Shown here: piece by piece, positions 1 through 10,300 of the stretch
How the letters are laid out: each line of letters opens with the position of its first letter
How positions within the stretch are numbered: position 1 is the stretch's first letter
Assembly (NCBI GenBank): GCA_022606425.2
Contig: JAHDVF020001336.1
Location: 1,364,001 to 1,428,000 of the forward strand
Direction: 5' to 3'
Length of the DNA: 64,000 bases
Source of the DNA: Lepidostoma basale
Taxonomy: Eukaryota > Arthropoda > Insecta > Trichoptera > Lepidostomatidae
Made by a program: the position numbers and the translations under genes
Notes under the pieces: generated by a model
The model's input: only the letters and a program-made list of their open reading frames with translations
What the model was told of the DNA's origin: nothing
Databases searched by the model: none

Positions 1-3
1 TGT

Positions 4-79
4 GTCTTCGGCCGGTTTCGGCACCTCGCTATCATCTTCTGGGATCTGTTTCAGCGAGGTGCCGAAACCGATCGAAGAC
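4..79. repeat. Imperfect inverted repeat, PLE-hairpin type
   Basis: Two 27-base arms (4-30 and 53-79) match at 25 of 27 positions around a 22-base spacer. The inner half reads GTGCCGAAACCGATCGAAG. It resembles the better-preserved hairpin at 57,000-57,125, which carries GAAACCGGTC. Probably the end of a Penelope-like element; no coding remnant is attached. Confidence 0.55.
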
Positions 80-194
80 AAAAAAATAAGTGGATTTTAA
101 CTCAATTTACGTTTTTTACAAAAAAAAAAAAGATTTTCATTATTTACATTAAATCCGAAAAAAGGTGATACGATCAAATCAATCAAATTTTAAA

Positions 195-335
195 CGAAGA
201 GTCGGAGAAATCGACATGCGTGCATGACACGATAAATGAATATGGAAGAAGCGAGAGAAATATGTCAGAACAGAACAATGTGAAGGTTCATTCCTTCTGC
301 ATTCTTTCTGGGGAAACAGCGTGATTGTTAATTAA
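195..335 (+). mobile_element. LINE-A 3' end fragment
   Basis: The segment matches the last 140 bases of LINE-A (RTE type): the stretch around the conserved CGTGCATGACACGAT, then a degenerate terminus ACAGCGTGATTGTTA. It is 5'-truncated and carries no open frame of use. Confidence 0.7.
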
Positions 336-420
336 GTATGCGTTTAAAAACAATTTACGTTGGTGGTTTGTTTAAGTACATCTAAATGTTCCGGTTGAGG
401 TTTTCCATGGTTTCCTCAGC

Positions 421-445
421 TATTATTATTATTATTATTATTATT
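421..445. repeat. (ATT)n microsatellite
   Basis: About eight uninterrupted TTA/ATT units. Such tracts terminate the C-family LINE elsewhere in this window, but the sequence to the left does not match that 3' end, so it is recorded only as a simple repeat. Confidence 0.85.
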
Positions 446-499
446 CATATGATTATAATTTTGTTGAATCGTTCTATACATCATGACAGCATGAGCCAA

Positions 500-1172
500 A
501 TCGATGTAAAGGGTATTTTTTTTTGTATACAGCAGGTCGTTTGAACCCAATTACTGTATACCATTTTTATTTTTTAGCTATTATTAAATTCATTTTATTA
601 TTTTTTTTCATTTATTTTTTTAAACATATCTAAAGCACTACAGCATTTTTTTTCCAATACACTAAAGATACAAGTTAGAGATACACAATAATAAGTAATA
701 CATAATAGATTAATAAAAAGAGCGAGAAACATAAGATGCATGACAGATTAATAAAATAAATATACCATACAATTATAATAAAGATAGTACTTCCCTCAGA
801 TGAGCCAAACCATCACAAAATATGTCAAACTCCGAGGTGATACGATTAAGCAAAGATATTGCTCTACCTACCGGTATAACCATTGGCAGGTTGGTTCTGC
901 ATCGTGGGAAAAAAACAAACTATGGCCTTATGACCATCTATTCTTATGACATGTGATAGGTAGCCAATCTATCGCCATTTTATTGTACGAGAATTCTACA
1001 ACAGACCAAAGACAGTGTGACAATCACACTGCCATCGCCGGGGATCGAACCCGAGACCTTCGTAATGGAAGTCAGAGCTCTTATATTAAAGCTTGTCGTT
1101 ATATTAAAGCTATCATAGTGATTCTCGTGACATGTGATAGGTATATATCACAATTTTATTGTCAGGTGCTGT
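500..1172 (-). mobile_element. tRNA-derived SINE, split by a J-family LINE fragment
   Basis: On the minus strand the SINE runs from its tRNA-like head (B-box GGGTTCGATCC near 1,040-1,055) through a body with AATAAAATGGCGATAGATTGG and TGACAATCACACTGCC to a tail at about 500-580. The tail and body are separated by an insert at roughly 584-930 whose coding sense matches the J-family C-terminus (text near 880: CATTGGCAGGTTGGTTCTGC). CTATT occurs at both junctions and may be the target duplication. A second partial copy of the SINE body lies at 1,095-1,172. Confidence 0.7.
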
Positions 1173-1299
1173 AAGACGAAAGTCGGAACATATAGAGATA
1201 GGCCATGGATTCCAGAGCTTTACTAAGTCAGCTCTGTAGAATTGAAAATAAGCTCATAATAAAGAAACATTTTTTTTTAAATAACTACATAGTAATTAT

Positions 1300-1830
1300 T
1301 ATCCAGTCCAGTGGCTCCCAGTCCTGTCTAATATCACTCCTCCACCTCTGCGTAGATCCCTGGCATCAATCAAGATGGTTGATAGAGTGCGTAGCAACCC
1401 GCTTCTTCCTGCTTTCAAGGACATATTCCAACACCCTGATAAGCGTCTCAAGTCTAGAAACCCCATCTGGACGGTTGATGATCGCTGTAGGGATGTTGAG
1501 GCAAATTGGAAGTCCATATGGGAGGAGCACGCCGTGAAAAATCACCAACTAGTTGCTGTACCACACCAGGAGGCGCCAGGTTTCAGTCTCCCAAGGGGGC
1601 TGTGGACGACCCTAAATAGGATCCGAACAGAGCAGGGACGGTGCGGCTTCCTCATGCATAGATGGGGACTTACTCCATCTCCTGGATGTGACTGCGGGGC
1701 GGAGAGCCAAACTATCCGGCACATTGTGGAGGATTGCCCCACCAGAAGATACCCTCCTGGCCTTGATGACCTTCACAGAGCCACGCCAGGAGCAGTGAAG
1801 TGGATGGAGGGTCTGGATCTTCGCCTGTGA
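1300..1830 (+). pseudogene. C-terminal fragment of a non-LTR retrotransposon ORF with a zinc-knuckle-like motif
   Basis: The open frame starts well before the first Met at 1,375; upstream codons already read like the protein (WLPVLSNITPPPLRR). It ends with C-x-C-x8-H-x4-C (CDCGAESQTIRHIVEDC), followed by ATPGAVKWMEGLDL and a stop at 1,830. That arrangement is typical of the extreme C-terminus of several arthropod LINE polyproteins. The reverse transcriptase itself is absent, so the piece is 5'-truncated. A run of A and then AAGTAAGTAAGTAA (1,870-1,890) follows and may be the 3' tail. I could not place the clade; it is not LINE-A to -G. Confidence 0.7.
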
Positions 1831-1890
1831 CGCGGCCCAATGGCCCAGAAAAAAAAAAAAATTTGCCGCCATACGCAAAGTAAGTAAGTA

Positions 1891-2340
1891 ATTATCCTTG
1901 AGATAATCACCAGCTTGATCATGATATTTTGAAATCAATAAAGGAATAAAAATGTAATCTCAGTTCAAAGATATTGAGTTCTGCTTCATATTTGGCTGAA
2001 GAGGAAAACGATCGTTGTTCAATTGAACCATTGGAATAACCGTTATAATAACAGATGATTAATGGGGCCCGCTGGCTGTCAGAAAACCAATTTCGATGTG
2101 ATGTTTGCATACTGGGCGGCCGGCAACAACTAATAAATAACTCGCTTCTCCAATATACAAATTTTACGAGGATTTCATCTAAAGAAAAGGTATTTATTTA
2201 AGTATTCTGCTATATTCAAATCGAAATTGAATATCTCCAATGCTTTGATTGAAGTAGTGCATTCATAACTTGGAGAACACTGTCAATTTTATACAGTGGT
2301 TGAATATTGAAAATTACGGAAGTTGTCTTCTTCTTAATAT
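1891..2340. other. Unassigned AT-rich interval
   Basis: No coding signal, terminal repeat or match to the other repeats of this window was seen. Short open frames here lack any recognisable motif. Confidence 0.5.
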
Positions 2341-2344
2341 AGGC

Positions 2345-2480
2345 CTTTTTTTGTTACTCGCCGCTTACCCGAAGCTGTTATAGGACGCAGCGGCGCCCCT
2401 TCGTCAGCTTCCCTCAAATAATCCCTAGGCCCGCCCCCTATCCACGCAGGACTTACATTATCTGGAGAATGCATCATTCC
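2345..2480 (-). repeat. R2 repeat copy 1
   Basis: Contains the R2 core; in the minus sense it reads CGCTGCGTCCTATAACAGC. It aligns with 4,400-4,512 and 15,285-15,393. Unclassified; possibly the 3' end of another LINE. Confidence 0.6.
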
Positions 2481-2520
2481 AGAAAAAAAAGCAAAAGGCA
2501 AAAGGGTATATATATGAAAA

Positions 2521-3015
2521 CTAACTAACTAACCATCACGCCGTCTCCCCGAAGGGGTAGGCAGAAAGAATGGACTGCCACACTTTACTTTCCTGACATA
2601 TTTCTCTCGCTTCCTCAACATTAATACATCGTGTCGATTTCTCTGGCTCCTCACATGACCGACATTCAATATTTGATTTATTTGATCGTGCCATGTTTTC
2701 CTCGGTCTTCCTCTATTTCTGGTTCCATTTACATCATTAACATATAATTTTTTTACCATTCTTTCTTCATTTATTCTTTCAATATGTCCAAACCATCTTA
2801 ATGATCCTTTCATTATTTTGTTCATGACACCATCATTTGCACCGCATTCACTTCTTATATTTTCATTCGGCACTCTATCATACACAGAGTATCCACACAT
2901 TCTTCTAAGAAATCTCATTTCAACTGCATTTATTCTACTTTCATCCTTCTTTTGCCAGTTCCATGCTTCGCTTCCATACATAAGGGTCGGTAGAAGAACA
3001 CCATTGTGCACTGCC
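2521..3015 (-). mobile_element. LINE-A (RTE-type) 5'-truncated copy, (TTAG)n tail
   Basis: On the minus strand the open frame 3,011-2,529 encodes the LINE-A C-terminus: [19 protein letters not shown], then [17 protein letters not shown], then [12 protein letters not shown]. The element ends with GACGGCGTGATGG and TTAG repeats at 2,521-2,533. About 160 codons remain; the reverse transcriptase core is lost. It abuts a plus-strand LINE-A piece at 3,040, so the two stand head to head. Confidence 0.85.
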
Positions 3016-3039
3016 TATATATATATGATAAAATTAAAA

Positions 3040-3265
3040 AAAGATCCCTGAGATGGATGAGAGTAGAATGGTTAAAAAGTGCAGCGTGAGTGGAAAAAGA
3101 AGCTGAGGACGACCGATGAAAACATGGCATGACCAAATTAATCAATTGCTAAAAGGCGGCCACATTCGGAGTCGGAATAATCGACGTGCGTGCAAGGTAC
3201 GATGTATGAATGTAGAGGAAGCCCAAGAGGTATGCCAGGATTGTGGCGATCCATCCTCTTAATAA
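3040..3265 (+). mobile_element. LINE-A fragment, head-to-head with the preceding copy
   Basis: Matches LINE-A from the WFGHMERM region to the final CVDDPSS-like segment (text ATGGCATGACCAAATTAATC). It stops before the conserved GGCGTGATGG terminus. Frames are broken by small indels. Confidence 0.7.
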
Positions 3266-3853
3266 AGGTTTAATTGATGGTTTACCCGAAAATGGAGTAC
3301 CTATATCACCGAAACTTGTATGAAATAATGTTTATTTTGAGATAGTAAAATTATGTTTAAAAAGTGTATATAGGGTGTTAAATGTTCTTTCGAAATTAAA
3401 TATAATTTAATCAAAACATGTTTATAGAAAAACAAAACTCTTTAATATTATGGTAAAACATTTATAGATTTTTTTCGTTTCGATTTCCTTTGCATAAACA
3501 ATGAGGCTGGCGAACAAGGGGATAGATAGAAAAAAGAATCTAGTTTGAACACAAAGAAAAATTCGAAATCCGATTTTTAAAATAACCAGTTTCTCAGATC
3601 ACGTCTTTTGATTTAAAAATCGAACACAGTTATCTACTGTAAGTGAGAAAACTTGGATTCATTTTTCATGGTGCACGTTCCGAAGTAATATCTTCATACA
3701 ATGGTGACTTGATAAGTATCCTGTCATTTGATATAAAATACTAGCATAACCAACAAATACATGTAGTTGTATTTACCTTTGAAGTAAATATTGGTTTTGA
3801 AGTATTTTATATTTATAATATCTGACACCAATGTAACATTTGATAATACCTAA
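3266..3853. other. Unassigned AT-rich interval
   Basis: No repeat shared with the rest of the window, no terminal repeat and no coding signal was seen. Confidence 0.5.
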
Positions 3854-4395
3854 GCAAACAAACAAACAAACAAACCATCACGCCGTTTCTCCACAGGGGT
3901 AGGCGGAGAGAATGGACCGCCACACTACTTTATCCTGAAAAACCTTTCTAGGTTCCTCCACATTCATACAACGAGTCATACACGCACGTCGATTCCTCCG
4001 GCTTCTAACATAACCAACCTTTAAAATTTTATTAATTTGGTCATGCTATGTTTTCCTCGGTCTGCCTCGACTCCGTACTCCATTTACATTATTAACGTAT
4101 ACTTTCTTAACCATTCTTTCTCCATCCATGCTTTCCATATGTCCGAACCATCGCAGGGATCCTTTCATAATTCCTTTCTTATATCTGCATTTGAGATTCT
4201 GTCGTATATTGTTCTACCACACATACGTCTTAGAGACCTCATCTCTACCCCATTTATTCTGCTCTCAACCTTCTTCTGCCAGTTCCATGCTTCGGTTCCA
4301 TACATTAGGGATGGGACCAGAACTTCATTGTGAACGGCCGTTTTCGCTTTCGTTGATAAATTCTTGTTTCCAATAACTTTCTTAAAGCTCATTTG
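3854..4395 (-). mobile_element. LINE-A copy with (TTTG)n tail
   Basis: Minus-strand copy that begins with MSFKKVIGNKNLSTKAK (from 4,392) and ends in ACGGCGTGATGG followed by four TTTG units. A frameshift near 4,170 follows ISNADIRKEL. The closest relative here is 8,003-8,507, which also has a TTTG tail and the peptide MCGRTIYDRIS; the two define a LINE-A subfamily distinct from the TTAG-tailed copies. Confidence 0.85.
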
Positions 4396-4399
4396 AGAT

Positions 4400-4512
4400 G
4401 GCCTAAATTAAGTCCCGGATGGACAAGGAACAGGCCTAGATAGTGCAGCGAGATTGACGAAAGGGCGTCGCTGCGTCCTATAACAGTCTCGGGTGGTGGT
4501 GGGAACCTTATA
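4400..4512 (+). repeat. R2 repeat copy 2
   Basis: Reads GCGTCGCTGCGTCCTATAAC and then a variant of the shared R2 end. It lies directly upstream of the LINE-A copy at 3,854-4,395 in opposite sense. Unclassified. Confidence 0.6.
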
Positions 4513-4940
4513 TATGATTATATTAATGCATGATGGAACATTGATTTCTACTCGAGCCATTCGTGATTAAAATCAATTTGCTAATACTGTCTGATAAGCC
4601 CAGTTGTACCTCAACAATCGTAACATATAATTGTAACATTATATTGAAGGCTTATCCCAGATGCGATTAGGATTGTGTATGTTTTGGTTCGGCATGAATT
4701 CCGCACGAGGCAAAGTACTTACTCATGTTGAAAGGTTTTAGAAAATATTTCGTTTGGTAGCTATCCATATATTTATCCTATCGAATCCCCTTTGCTCAAT
4801 AGCTTACAATTTAATATAGATAAGTGCACACTAACCTATTTTTAAGACTTATTTGATTCATTGAAAACATCGCCATTTTGAAGTCTCCATCTGTCCTTCT
4901 GTTATTCTGATTTTATTCACATTACTCTAGACCTAGACCA

Positions 4941-5000
4941 GTGACAGCGAACCTTTGACTCTCAGGTCAGACACGGTGGCACGCAGAGTCTTGATTTGAC
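4941..5000 (+). mobile_element. Possible hAT terminal fragment
   Basis: The text CAGTGACAGCGAACCTTTGA resembles hAT ends of the CAGxGxxxGCGAACCT type, preceded by CTAGAC. No partner end or 8-bp duplication was located, so this is tentative. Confidence 0.3.
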
Positions 5001-5039
5001 TTTTTAAAAACTTATTTTTTTATAACCCATTTTGAATGT

Positions 5040-5360
5040 ATACAAATATTTGTAGATGCTAATAGATGTAATGCTGGATTTAACCCATTGCGGGTTAGTC
5101 ATTTTTAAGGATTAATTTTATCTCAATAGAGACGAAGATGTATTTTGGAAACAGAATATGGTGGTCGAGGCGTTTACAGGACTTATGACCTGTCCTAAGT
5201 TAGGTTAAGCGATCGCTTTATGTAATACAACATTCCCCATTTCTCCCTTCTTACGACCACCACGTCTGACAAATTTTTGAAAGATGTATATATGTTAATA
5301 TGTTGAGGAACACTTCACATATTTTTGTTCAATCTACACTAGCGCCATCTACGAGTATTA
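5040..5360 (+). repeat. R1 repeat copy 1
   Basis: Contains the R1 landmarks in order: AACCCATTGCGGGTTA (5,090-5,105), ATCTCAATAGAGACGAAGATG, GGACTTATGACCTGTC, ACATTCCCCATTTC, GACAAATTTTTGAAAGATG. The copy fades out after GCGCCATCTACGAG at about 5,355. No protein-coding frame is conserved among copies. Confidence 0.75.
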
Positions 5361-5540
5361 ATATTTTAATATAATTATATTTATCGCTTTTCACTTGCCA
5401 AAGTAAAACACATACAGAATAAAAGGAAATGTAAACTTTTATAGGATTTTAAATGTGAGAACCAATGAAAACAAATTTTAAAAACATACTTCTCTCCCCT
5501 CTTCTGTCCTATACCTTCTGTTTTTTTTATAATGGTTATC

Positions 5541-5915
5541 TAAACCGAAACATGCTACCCCCCAAAAAATAGAATAAATCTTCTAGAAAACAGATGTTTT
5601 TTTATCAATTGTTGCTTATCAAAATTGATGGTGGAGACAAGGATTCCGCCGTGCTTGTTGTTATTCAATGGCGATAATGCTTAAGATTTAATTATGGCTT
5701 AGCAAACCGAAGCAGGCTATTGCCATAAAATACTAATATTATTTTATAGACATACAGTGGATAAACTGTTTTCCAAAGCTTAGCAAATCGAAACATGCTA
5801 CTCCCATAAAACAGAATATATCTTCTAGAAAACAGATGTTTTCATCAATATTTACCATCCGAATTTATTTGCTGATACAAGCATACTGCTGTGCTTATTA
5901 TACAATGCATATTTA
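5541..5915 (+). repeat. Tandem copies of a PLE-like segment
   Basis: Two direct repeats of about 130-140 bases start at 5,541 and 5,773. Each contains a CGAAACATGCTAC core and then AGAATAxATCTTCTAGAAAAC, with a shorter degenerate copy near 5,695-5,760 (CCGAAGCAGGCTATTGCC). The same TTCTAGAAAAC text follows the PLE hairpins at 38,412 and 57,213, which links these to Penelope-like termini. Confidence 0.6.
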
Positions 5916-5924
5916 AAGCAGCTG

Positions 5925-6382
5925 CAATCTCTGGGGCTCTAAAATCCACAATATGGAAAAACAAAGACATGGCCATTAAGAGTAAGATGAGAATCTATAA
6001 AGCATGCGTAAGACCAATAATAACATATGGCGTCGAAGCAAGGATAGACACAGTAAGGACCAAAAAAGTTTTGAGGACTTCCGAAATGAAGACACTGAGG
6101 ACGATAGCAGGAAAGACACTGAGGGATCGCGTGAGGAACACCAGAATAAGAGAGATATGTAGGTTGAGGATATTATAAGATGGAGCAGACAGCGAAAAAG
6201 GGACTGGTACGGTCATTTTCAAAGCATAATCATAATGCATAATGCATAATCAACCTCATAGGACTCGTCCTCGTAGAAGACCTCCTAAAAGATGGAAGGA
6301 CAGCTGGGAATCTACCTCGCAGGAGGAGCAACTCTCTGGAGAACAGACCACATAGGTCTACAATAAGGAAGAAGAAAAAGAT
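5925..6382 (+). mobile_element. LINE-F 3' fragment
   Basis: An open frame (5,891-6,178) carries IYKACVRPIITYGVEA, TSEMKTLRTIAGKTLRDRV and RNTRIREICRLRIL. This is the C-terminal region of an RTE-type polyprotein, after the reverse transcriptase. Frameshifted sequence then continues to GAAGAAGAAAAAG, the LINE-F tail. No catalytic RT residues remain. Confidence 0.75.
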
Positions 6383-6774
6383 ATTTAAAAAAATACAGAT
6401 GAATTATAGATTCATAAAGTATATTAAATATTTAATCTTTTTTCCATTCTACTGCACAAAAAGCAATATCAAATCTTGATTAAAATTTCACGTTGAAAAA
6501 AAATTCACATCTCGTTGGCTATTAATACATCATTGTACGTCTGGTAATTCGTTTTCAAGTGGCCATTTCGAGTTTAAAAAAAGAAACTCATGGAACCGAT
6601 TTGAAAATCGAGTCACGTTCCATTTTAAAAAAGAGCAGCGCTTTCATTGGTGAGGAGTTTTCTCGTTAAGGCGGGAAATACTTCCATAAATCTAAATTTC
6701 CCCTTCACAGCTCATGTGTACTCAGTTTAAATAATTGCTCATCTTATACATATATACGAGTATCAGCATTTTGA
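6383..6774. other. Unassigned interval
   Basis: AT-rich, with no recognised repeat or coding sequence. Confidence 0.5.
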
Positions 6775-7015
6775 ATTAGGAGCTCAAGGATAAGGGAGAT
6801 ATGCGAGGTCTAGGATGTTGTTAGGTGGGAAAAACAAAGGAGAAGATACTGGTATGCACACGTGAGAATGGATCCATCTAGCCAACCCCAAGATAGACGG
6901 CCCCCGGGCAGACCACCAAAGAGATGAATCGACAGCTGGGATTTGACCTTACAGGAGACCAATTCCTCTTAAGAAACAGTCCATAAGGCCCTATACTAAG
7001 AAAAAGAAGAAGCAT
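6775..7015 (+). mobile_element. LINE-F 3' fragment
   Basis: Overlaps the end of the LINE-F frame (RRRYWYAHVR, then GRPPKRW) and closes with AGAAAAAGAAGAAG. Compared with the interrupted copy at 34,612-35,135 it lacks about 30 bases between ATCCAT and CCAACCCCAAG. Confidence 0.7.
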
Positions 7016-7072
7016 TGTGTTCGTTAAGAATTTTATCATTCTCGCGAATAAGTATAAAAATGTATTTGTAAA

Positions 7073-7620
7073 CTTCTTATTCTTCTTCTTCCTCAGCATA
7101 TTCCCGTCCACTCCTGGATAAAGGCCTCCTCCATTCGCTTCCATGTCACTCTGTCTTGTGCAGACTGCATCCAGGTTATTCCGACGTGTCTGTTCAGATC
7201 ACCCTTCCACCGTAGTTGCGGTCTCCCTGCACTTCTCCTTGCCGTCCACGGTCTTCAAGTCAGCAGTCTTCTTGTCCATTTTTCTTCTGAGCTCCTGGCT
7301 ACGTGACCTGTCCATTGCCATTTTAGAGTCGCCACCCGGTGGATGATGCCAGTGACCTTTGTTTTTTCTCTCACCGTATCCTCTTGGGCTTATTCCTAAC
7401 ATGGCTCTTTCCATGGCACTTTGGGTCACTCATAGTTTCTCTGCACTTTGTAAGGACAATGTTACAGTTTCAAAACCATAAGTACCAACTGGCAGAACGC
7501 AGGCTTCATAGACTTTTCGTTTCAGGTTGATCGGTATTTTCCGATTTTTAAGGACGTAGCCCATGTTTCCGACAGTTGCCCACTTAAGTCCAATTTTGCG
7601 ACCCAGCTTAGTCCGAATTT
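7073..7620 (-). mobile_element. LINE-D 3' region
   Basis: In the minus sense it encodes the LINE-D C-terminus in shifted frames: VYEACVLPVGTYGFETVTL, then AMERAMLGISPRGYGER, then a WQWTGHVARSSE-like motif, ending in FIQEWTGIC-like sequence and a GAA-rich tail near 7,080. The copy is broken by indels around 7,350. Relatives: 21,391-21,935, 35,150-35,605, 45,941-46,242. Confidence 0.75.
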
Positions 7621-7644
7621 GTAAACTTACATTTTGTAAATTTG

Positions 7645-7870
7645 GTCCATATACGGAGTGGAGACCTGGACCCTCGAAGTGAAATCAATAAACCGCATAG
7701 AAGCACTTGAAATGTGTCTCCATCTCAGAATGGTGCGAATTTCATGGACTGATATGGTCACCAACAATGAGGTGTTACGTAAAGCCAGAGTAGGAAGAGA
7801 ATTGTTGTCTGATGTGAAGTCTAGAAAGATGCCATATTTGGGACACATTCTCCGCAACGAGAAATACGAT
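7645..7870 (+). mobile_element. LINE-E fragment
   Basis: The frame from 7,658 reads METWTLEVKSINRIEALEM, VRISWTDMVTNNEVLRKAR and MPYLGHILRNEKYDL, the post-RT region also present at 44,825-45,163. The homology stops abruptly at about 7,870, where another RTE-like piece in the opposite sense begins. Confidence 0.7.
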
Positions 7871-8000
7871 CTGCATCATCCGCAGATCAGCTCCTCCCAT
7901 CAGGTCTATGCCTAGATGCTTCAAGGTCCTGACCTGTTCTTTGGGTTGATTTTCTATTCCCAGGTTAAATGTTTTGGGTGTTTTGGAAAAAGTCATACAT
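7870..8000 (-). mobile_element. RTE-like RT downstream fragment
   Basis: Minus-strand frame MTFSKTPKTFNLGIENQ followed by VRTLKHLGIDLMG. This matches the segment between the YADD box and the thumb of RTE-type RTs (compare MTFGRHNYSSSTLQLNG then DQFKYLGSI at 44,520-44,610). It is joined without spacing to LINE-E on the left and LINE-A on the right. Confidence 0.6.
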
Positions 8001-8002
8001 TT

Positions 8003-8507
8003 ATTAATGAAAGCGAAAACGGCCGTTCACAATGGAGTTCTGGTCCCAACCCTAATGTTTGGAAGCGAAGAAAGATGAGAGCAGAATAAATGCGGTAGAG
8101 ATGAGGTCTATGTGTGGTAGAACGATATACGACAGAATCTCAAATGTTGATATAAGAAATGAATGTAGAACGGAAGAAGGTATTATGAACAAAATTATGA
8201 AAGGCTCGCTGCGTTGGTTCGGACATATGGAACGCATGGATGGAGAAAGAATGGTTAAGAAAGTATACGTTAATGATGTAAATGGGGTACGAAGTCGAGG
8301 CAGACCGAGGAAAACATGGCATGACCAAATAAATTTTAAAGGTTGGTCATGTTAGAAGTCGGAGGAATCGACGTGCGTGTATGACTCGTTGTATGAATGT
8401 GGAGGAAGCTAGAGAGGTTTGCCAGGATAGAGTAGTGTGGCAATCCATTCTCTCTGCCTACCCCTGCGGGGAAACGGCGTGATGGTTTGTTTGTTTGTTT
8501 GTTTATT
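8003..8507 (+). mobile_element. LINE-A copy with (TTTG)n tail
   Basis: Encodes KMRAE-like then AVEMRSMCGRTIYDRISNV and [18 protein letters not shown], with a 12-base loss in the [10 protein letters not shown] region. It closes with GAAACGGCGTGATGG and (TTTG)n at 8,486-8,507. Same subfamily as 3,854-4,395. Confidence 0.85.
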
Positions 8508-8820
8508 ACATTAAATCTTGCAAAATGCAGGATAGCATATAACATATTACGTTTTAACAAACCACAAAATGAGTTTTTCTGCTGGATGGAATTGTATATG
8601 TGATTATAAATGTTTTGAGCAGTGTCAGAGATGTTCATAAACGTGAACCTGGAAAAATCCATTCATGTTTTAAAAGATACCGCTGTTTCACCCTACAAGA
8701 TATTCCAAGCACGTCTGCCTGAATTTCGCGATGAAAAATTTGTGTTTTCATCAAGGTAAAAAAATGTTTATACAAAATTCATTTTCATACACGCAATTAA
8801 AATAATAAACTAAAAAAAAC
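8508..8820. other. Unassigned interval
   Basis: No repeat or coding feature recognised. Confidence 0.5.
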
Positions 8821-8821
8821 T

Positions 8822-9287
8822 AACCAACCATCACGCCGTCTCCCCGAACGGATAGACTGCCACACTTTTCTTTCCTGACATGTTTCTCTCGCTTCCACAA
8901 CATTCATACATCGTGTCGTGCACGCGCGTCGATTTCTCTGACTCCTCACGTGGCCGAAATATAATATTTGATTTATTTGATCATGCCACGTTTTCCTCTC
9001 GGTCTCCTCTATTTCTTGTTACATTTAAATTGTTAATATGTAATTTTTTACCATTCTTTCCATGTGTCCAAATCATCATAATGATCCTTTCATTATTTTG
9101 TTCATAACACCATCATTCACACCGCATACACTTCTTATATATTTATTCGACACTCTATCATACACAGAGTATCGACACATTCGTCTAAGATATCTTATTT
9201 CTACTGCATTTATTCTACTTTCATCCTTCTTTTGCCAGTTGCATGTTTCGCTTCCATACATAAAGATCGGTAGAAGAACACCATTAA
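8822..9287 (-). mobile_element. LINE-A 5'-truncated copy
   Basis: Minus-strand frames encode [19 protein letters not shown], then [17 protein letters not shown] and [11 protein letters not shown]; the rest is frameshifted. The 3' end lies at 8,822-8,842 (ACGGCGTGATGG then TTAG). The copy has lost about 10 bases of the terminal block. Confidence 0.8.
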
Positions 9288-9614
9288 AATAATAATTATG
9301 TGAAAAACATTTTTTTTAAATTCAATTCTCAAGAAAAAACTTAACATTTCATCATTTCACGGAGTTCAATTTGTATTATTTTCTTCTTTCTTATTCAATA
9401 ACAACTTCTGAATAAGAGTCCCGCTTCATACAAACAAGATCTTATTAATATTTAATTGGAAATGGAAAATATTCTATTTTCTTAGAAGAAAAATAAAATG
9501 ACAATTGGAAATTTCGTATTATACTGACAGTCCATTTTGTGCTGAGTTTTTTTGGCTAATTTTTCCATCGTTTCGGTATTAAGAAACACAAACATTTTCA
9601 ATGATGATCAATAT
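9288..9614. other. Unassigned AT-rich interval
   Basis: Nothing recognisable on either strand. Confidence 0.5.
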
Positions 9615-9752
9615 AGCCGAAAATAAAGTACCAACAGGAAATCGACCGGCAGGAAGATCACCTAAAAGATGGCGAGACAGTTGGACATCTATATCCCAGG
9701 AACAGGCTCTGAGAAATAACAGGACACAGCTCTAAATAAAGCAGAAGAAACA
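9615..9752 (+). mobile_element. LINE-F terminal fragment
   Basis: A short piece encoding the GRSPKRWRDSW motif, followed by an AAGCAGAAGAAAC tail. It corresponds to the last 130 bases of LINE-F. Confidence 0.6.
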
Positions 9753-9834
9753 TTTTCAAGAAGTATGATAGAAATGCAGTGACGCAAATGGCAGTGTATC
9801 GGTCACACTTTGACACGGAACCCAGCCTGCATCG

Positions 9835-10035
9835 CTCAGGGCGCACTAGACTGGTCCCCTATGGGGGGAAAGAGAAAGCGAGGCAGACCTAGAGCCACCT
9901 GGAGAAGATGTTGAGGCAGCAGGCCTCACTTGGGATGATGTTAGGCATCAGGCATGCGATAGAGTCGGGTGGAGAAGGTTACTTGAGGCCCTGTGAACCA
10001 CGTAGGTGTGACAGGACAAAAAGAACAAGAAGAAG
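9835..10035 (+). mobile_element. 3' end of another LINE
   Basis: Encodes KRKRGRPRATWRRC, then (shifted) LTWDDVRHQACDRVGWRRL, and ends in AAAGAACAAGAAGAAG. The KRGRPxxTW followed by a W-rich tail is usual for RTE-like C-termini. Only this copy was seen in the window. Confidence 0.6.
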
Positions 10036-10097
10036 ATGATAGAAATTTATGATTATGGTTTTTATTTTTTAAAGTTCCATTGTAAATAATATTATTT

Positions 10098-10300
10098 CGA
10101 TTCGATTCCCGGTCATAGCATTGTTATTCTCACACTGTCTTTGGCCTGGTGTAGAATTCACGTGACAATAAAATGGCGATAGATTAGTTAGATAAGCTAC
10201 CTATCACATGTCATGAGAATCAATATAATAGCTTAAAACAAAGGGTAAAGAGTAATTGGGTTCAAACGGCCTGTTGTAGATATAGTAAGAATTGGATTCA
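10098..10300 (+). mobile_element. tRNA-derived SINE, 5'-truncated
   Basis: Starts at the B-box (GATTCGATTCCCGG) and continues through CACACTGTCTTTGGCCTGG and AATAAAATGGCGATAGATT to the tail with AATTGGGTTCAAACGGCCTG. The A-box half of the head is missing. Confidence 0.75.

Noticed and set aside
421..445. C-family LINE tail
   Set aside because: Sequence left of the (ATT)n tract does not match the C-family 3' UTR on either strand.
4941..5080. Complete hAT element next to R1
   Set aside because: Only a left-like tip was seen; no right tip or 8-bp duplication could be found.
5541..5915. CRISPR-like spacing of repeats
   Set aside because: Only two or three long diverged units in a eukaryotic repeat context; no short identical repeats with unique spacers.
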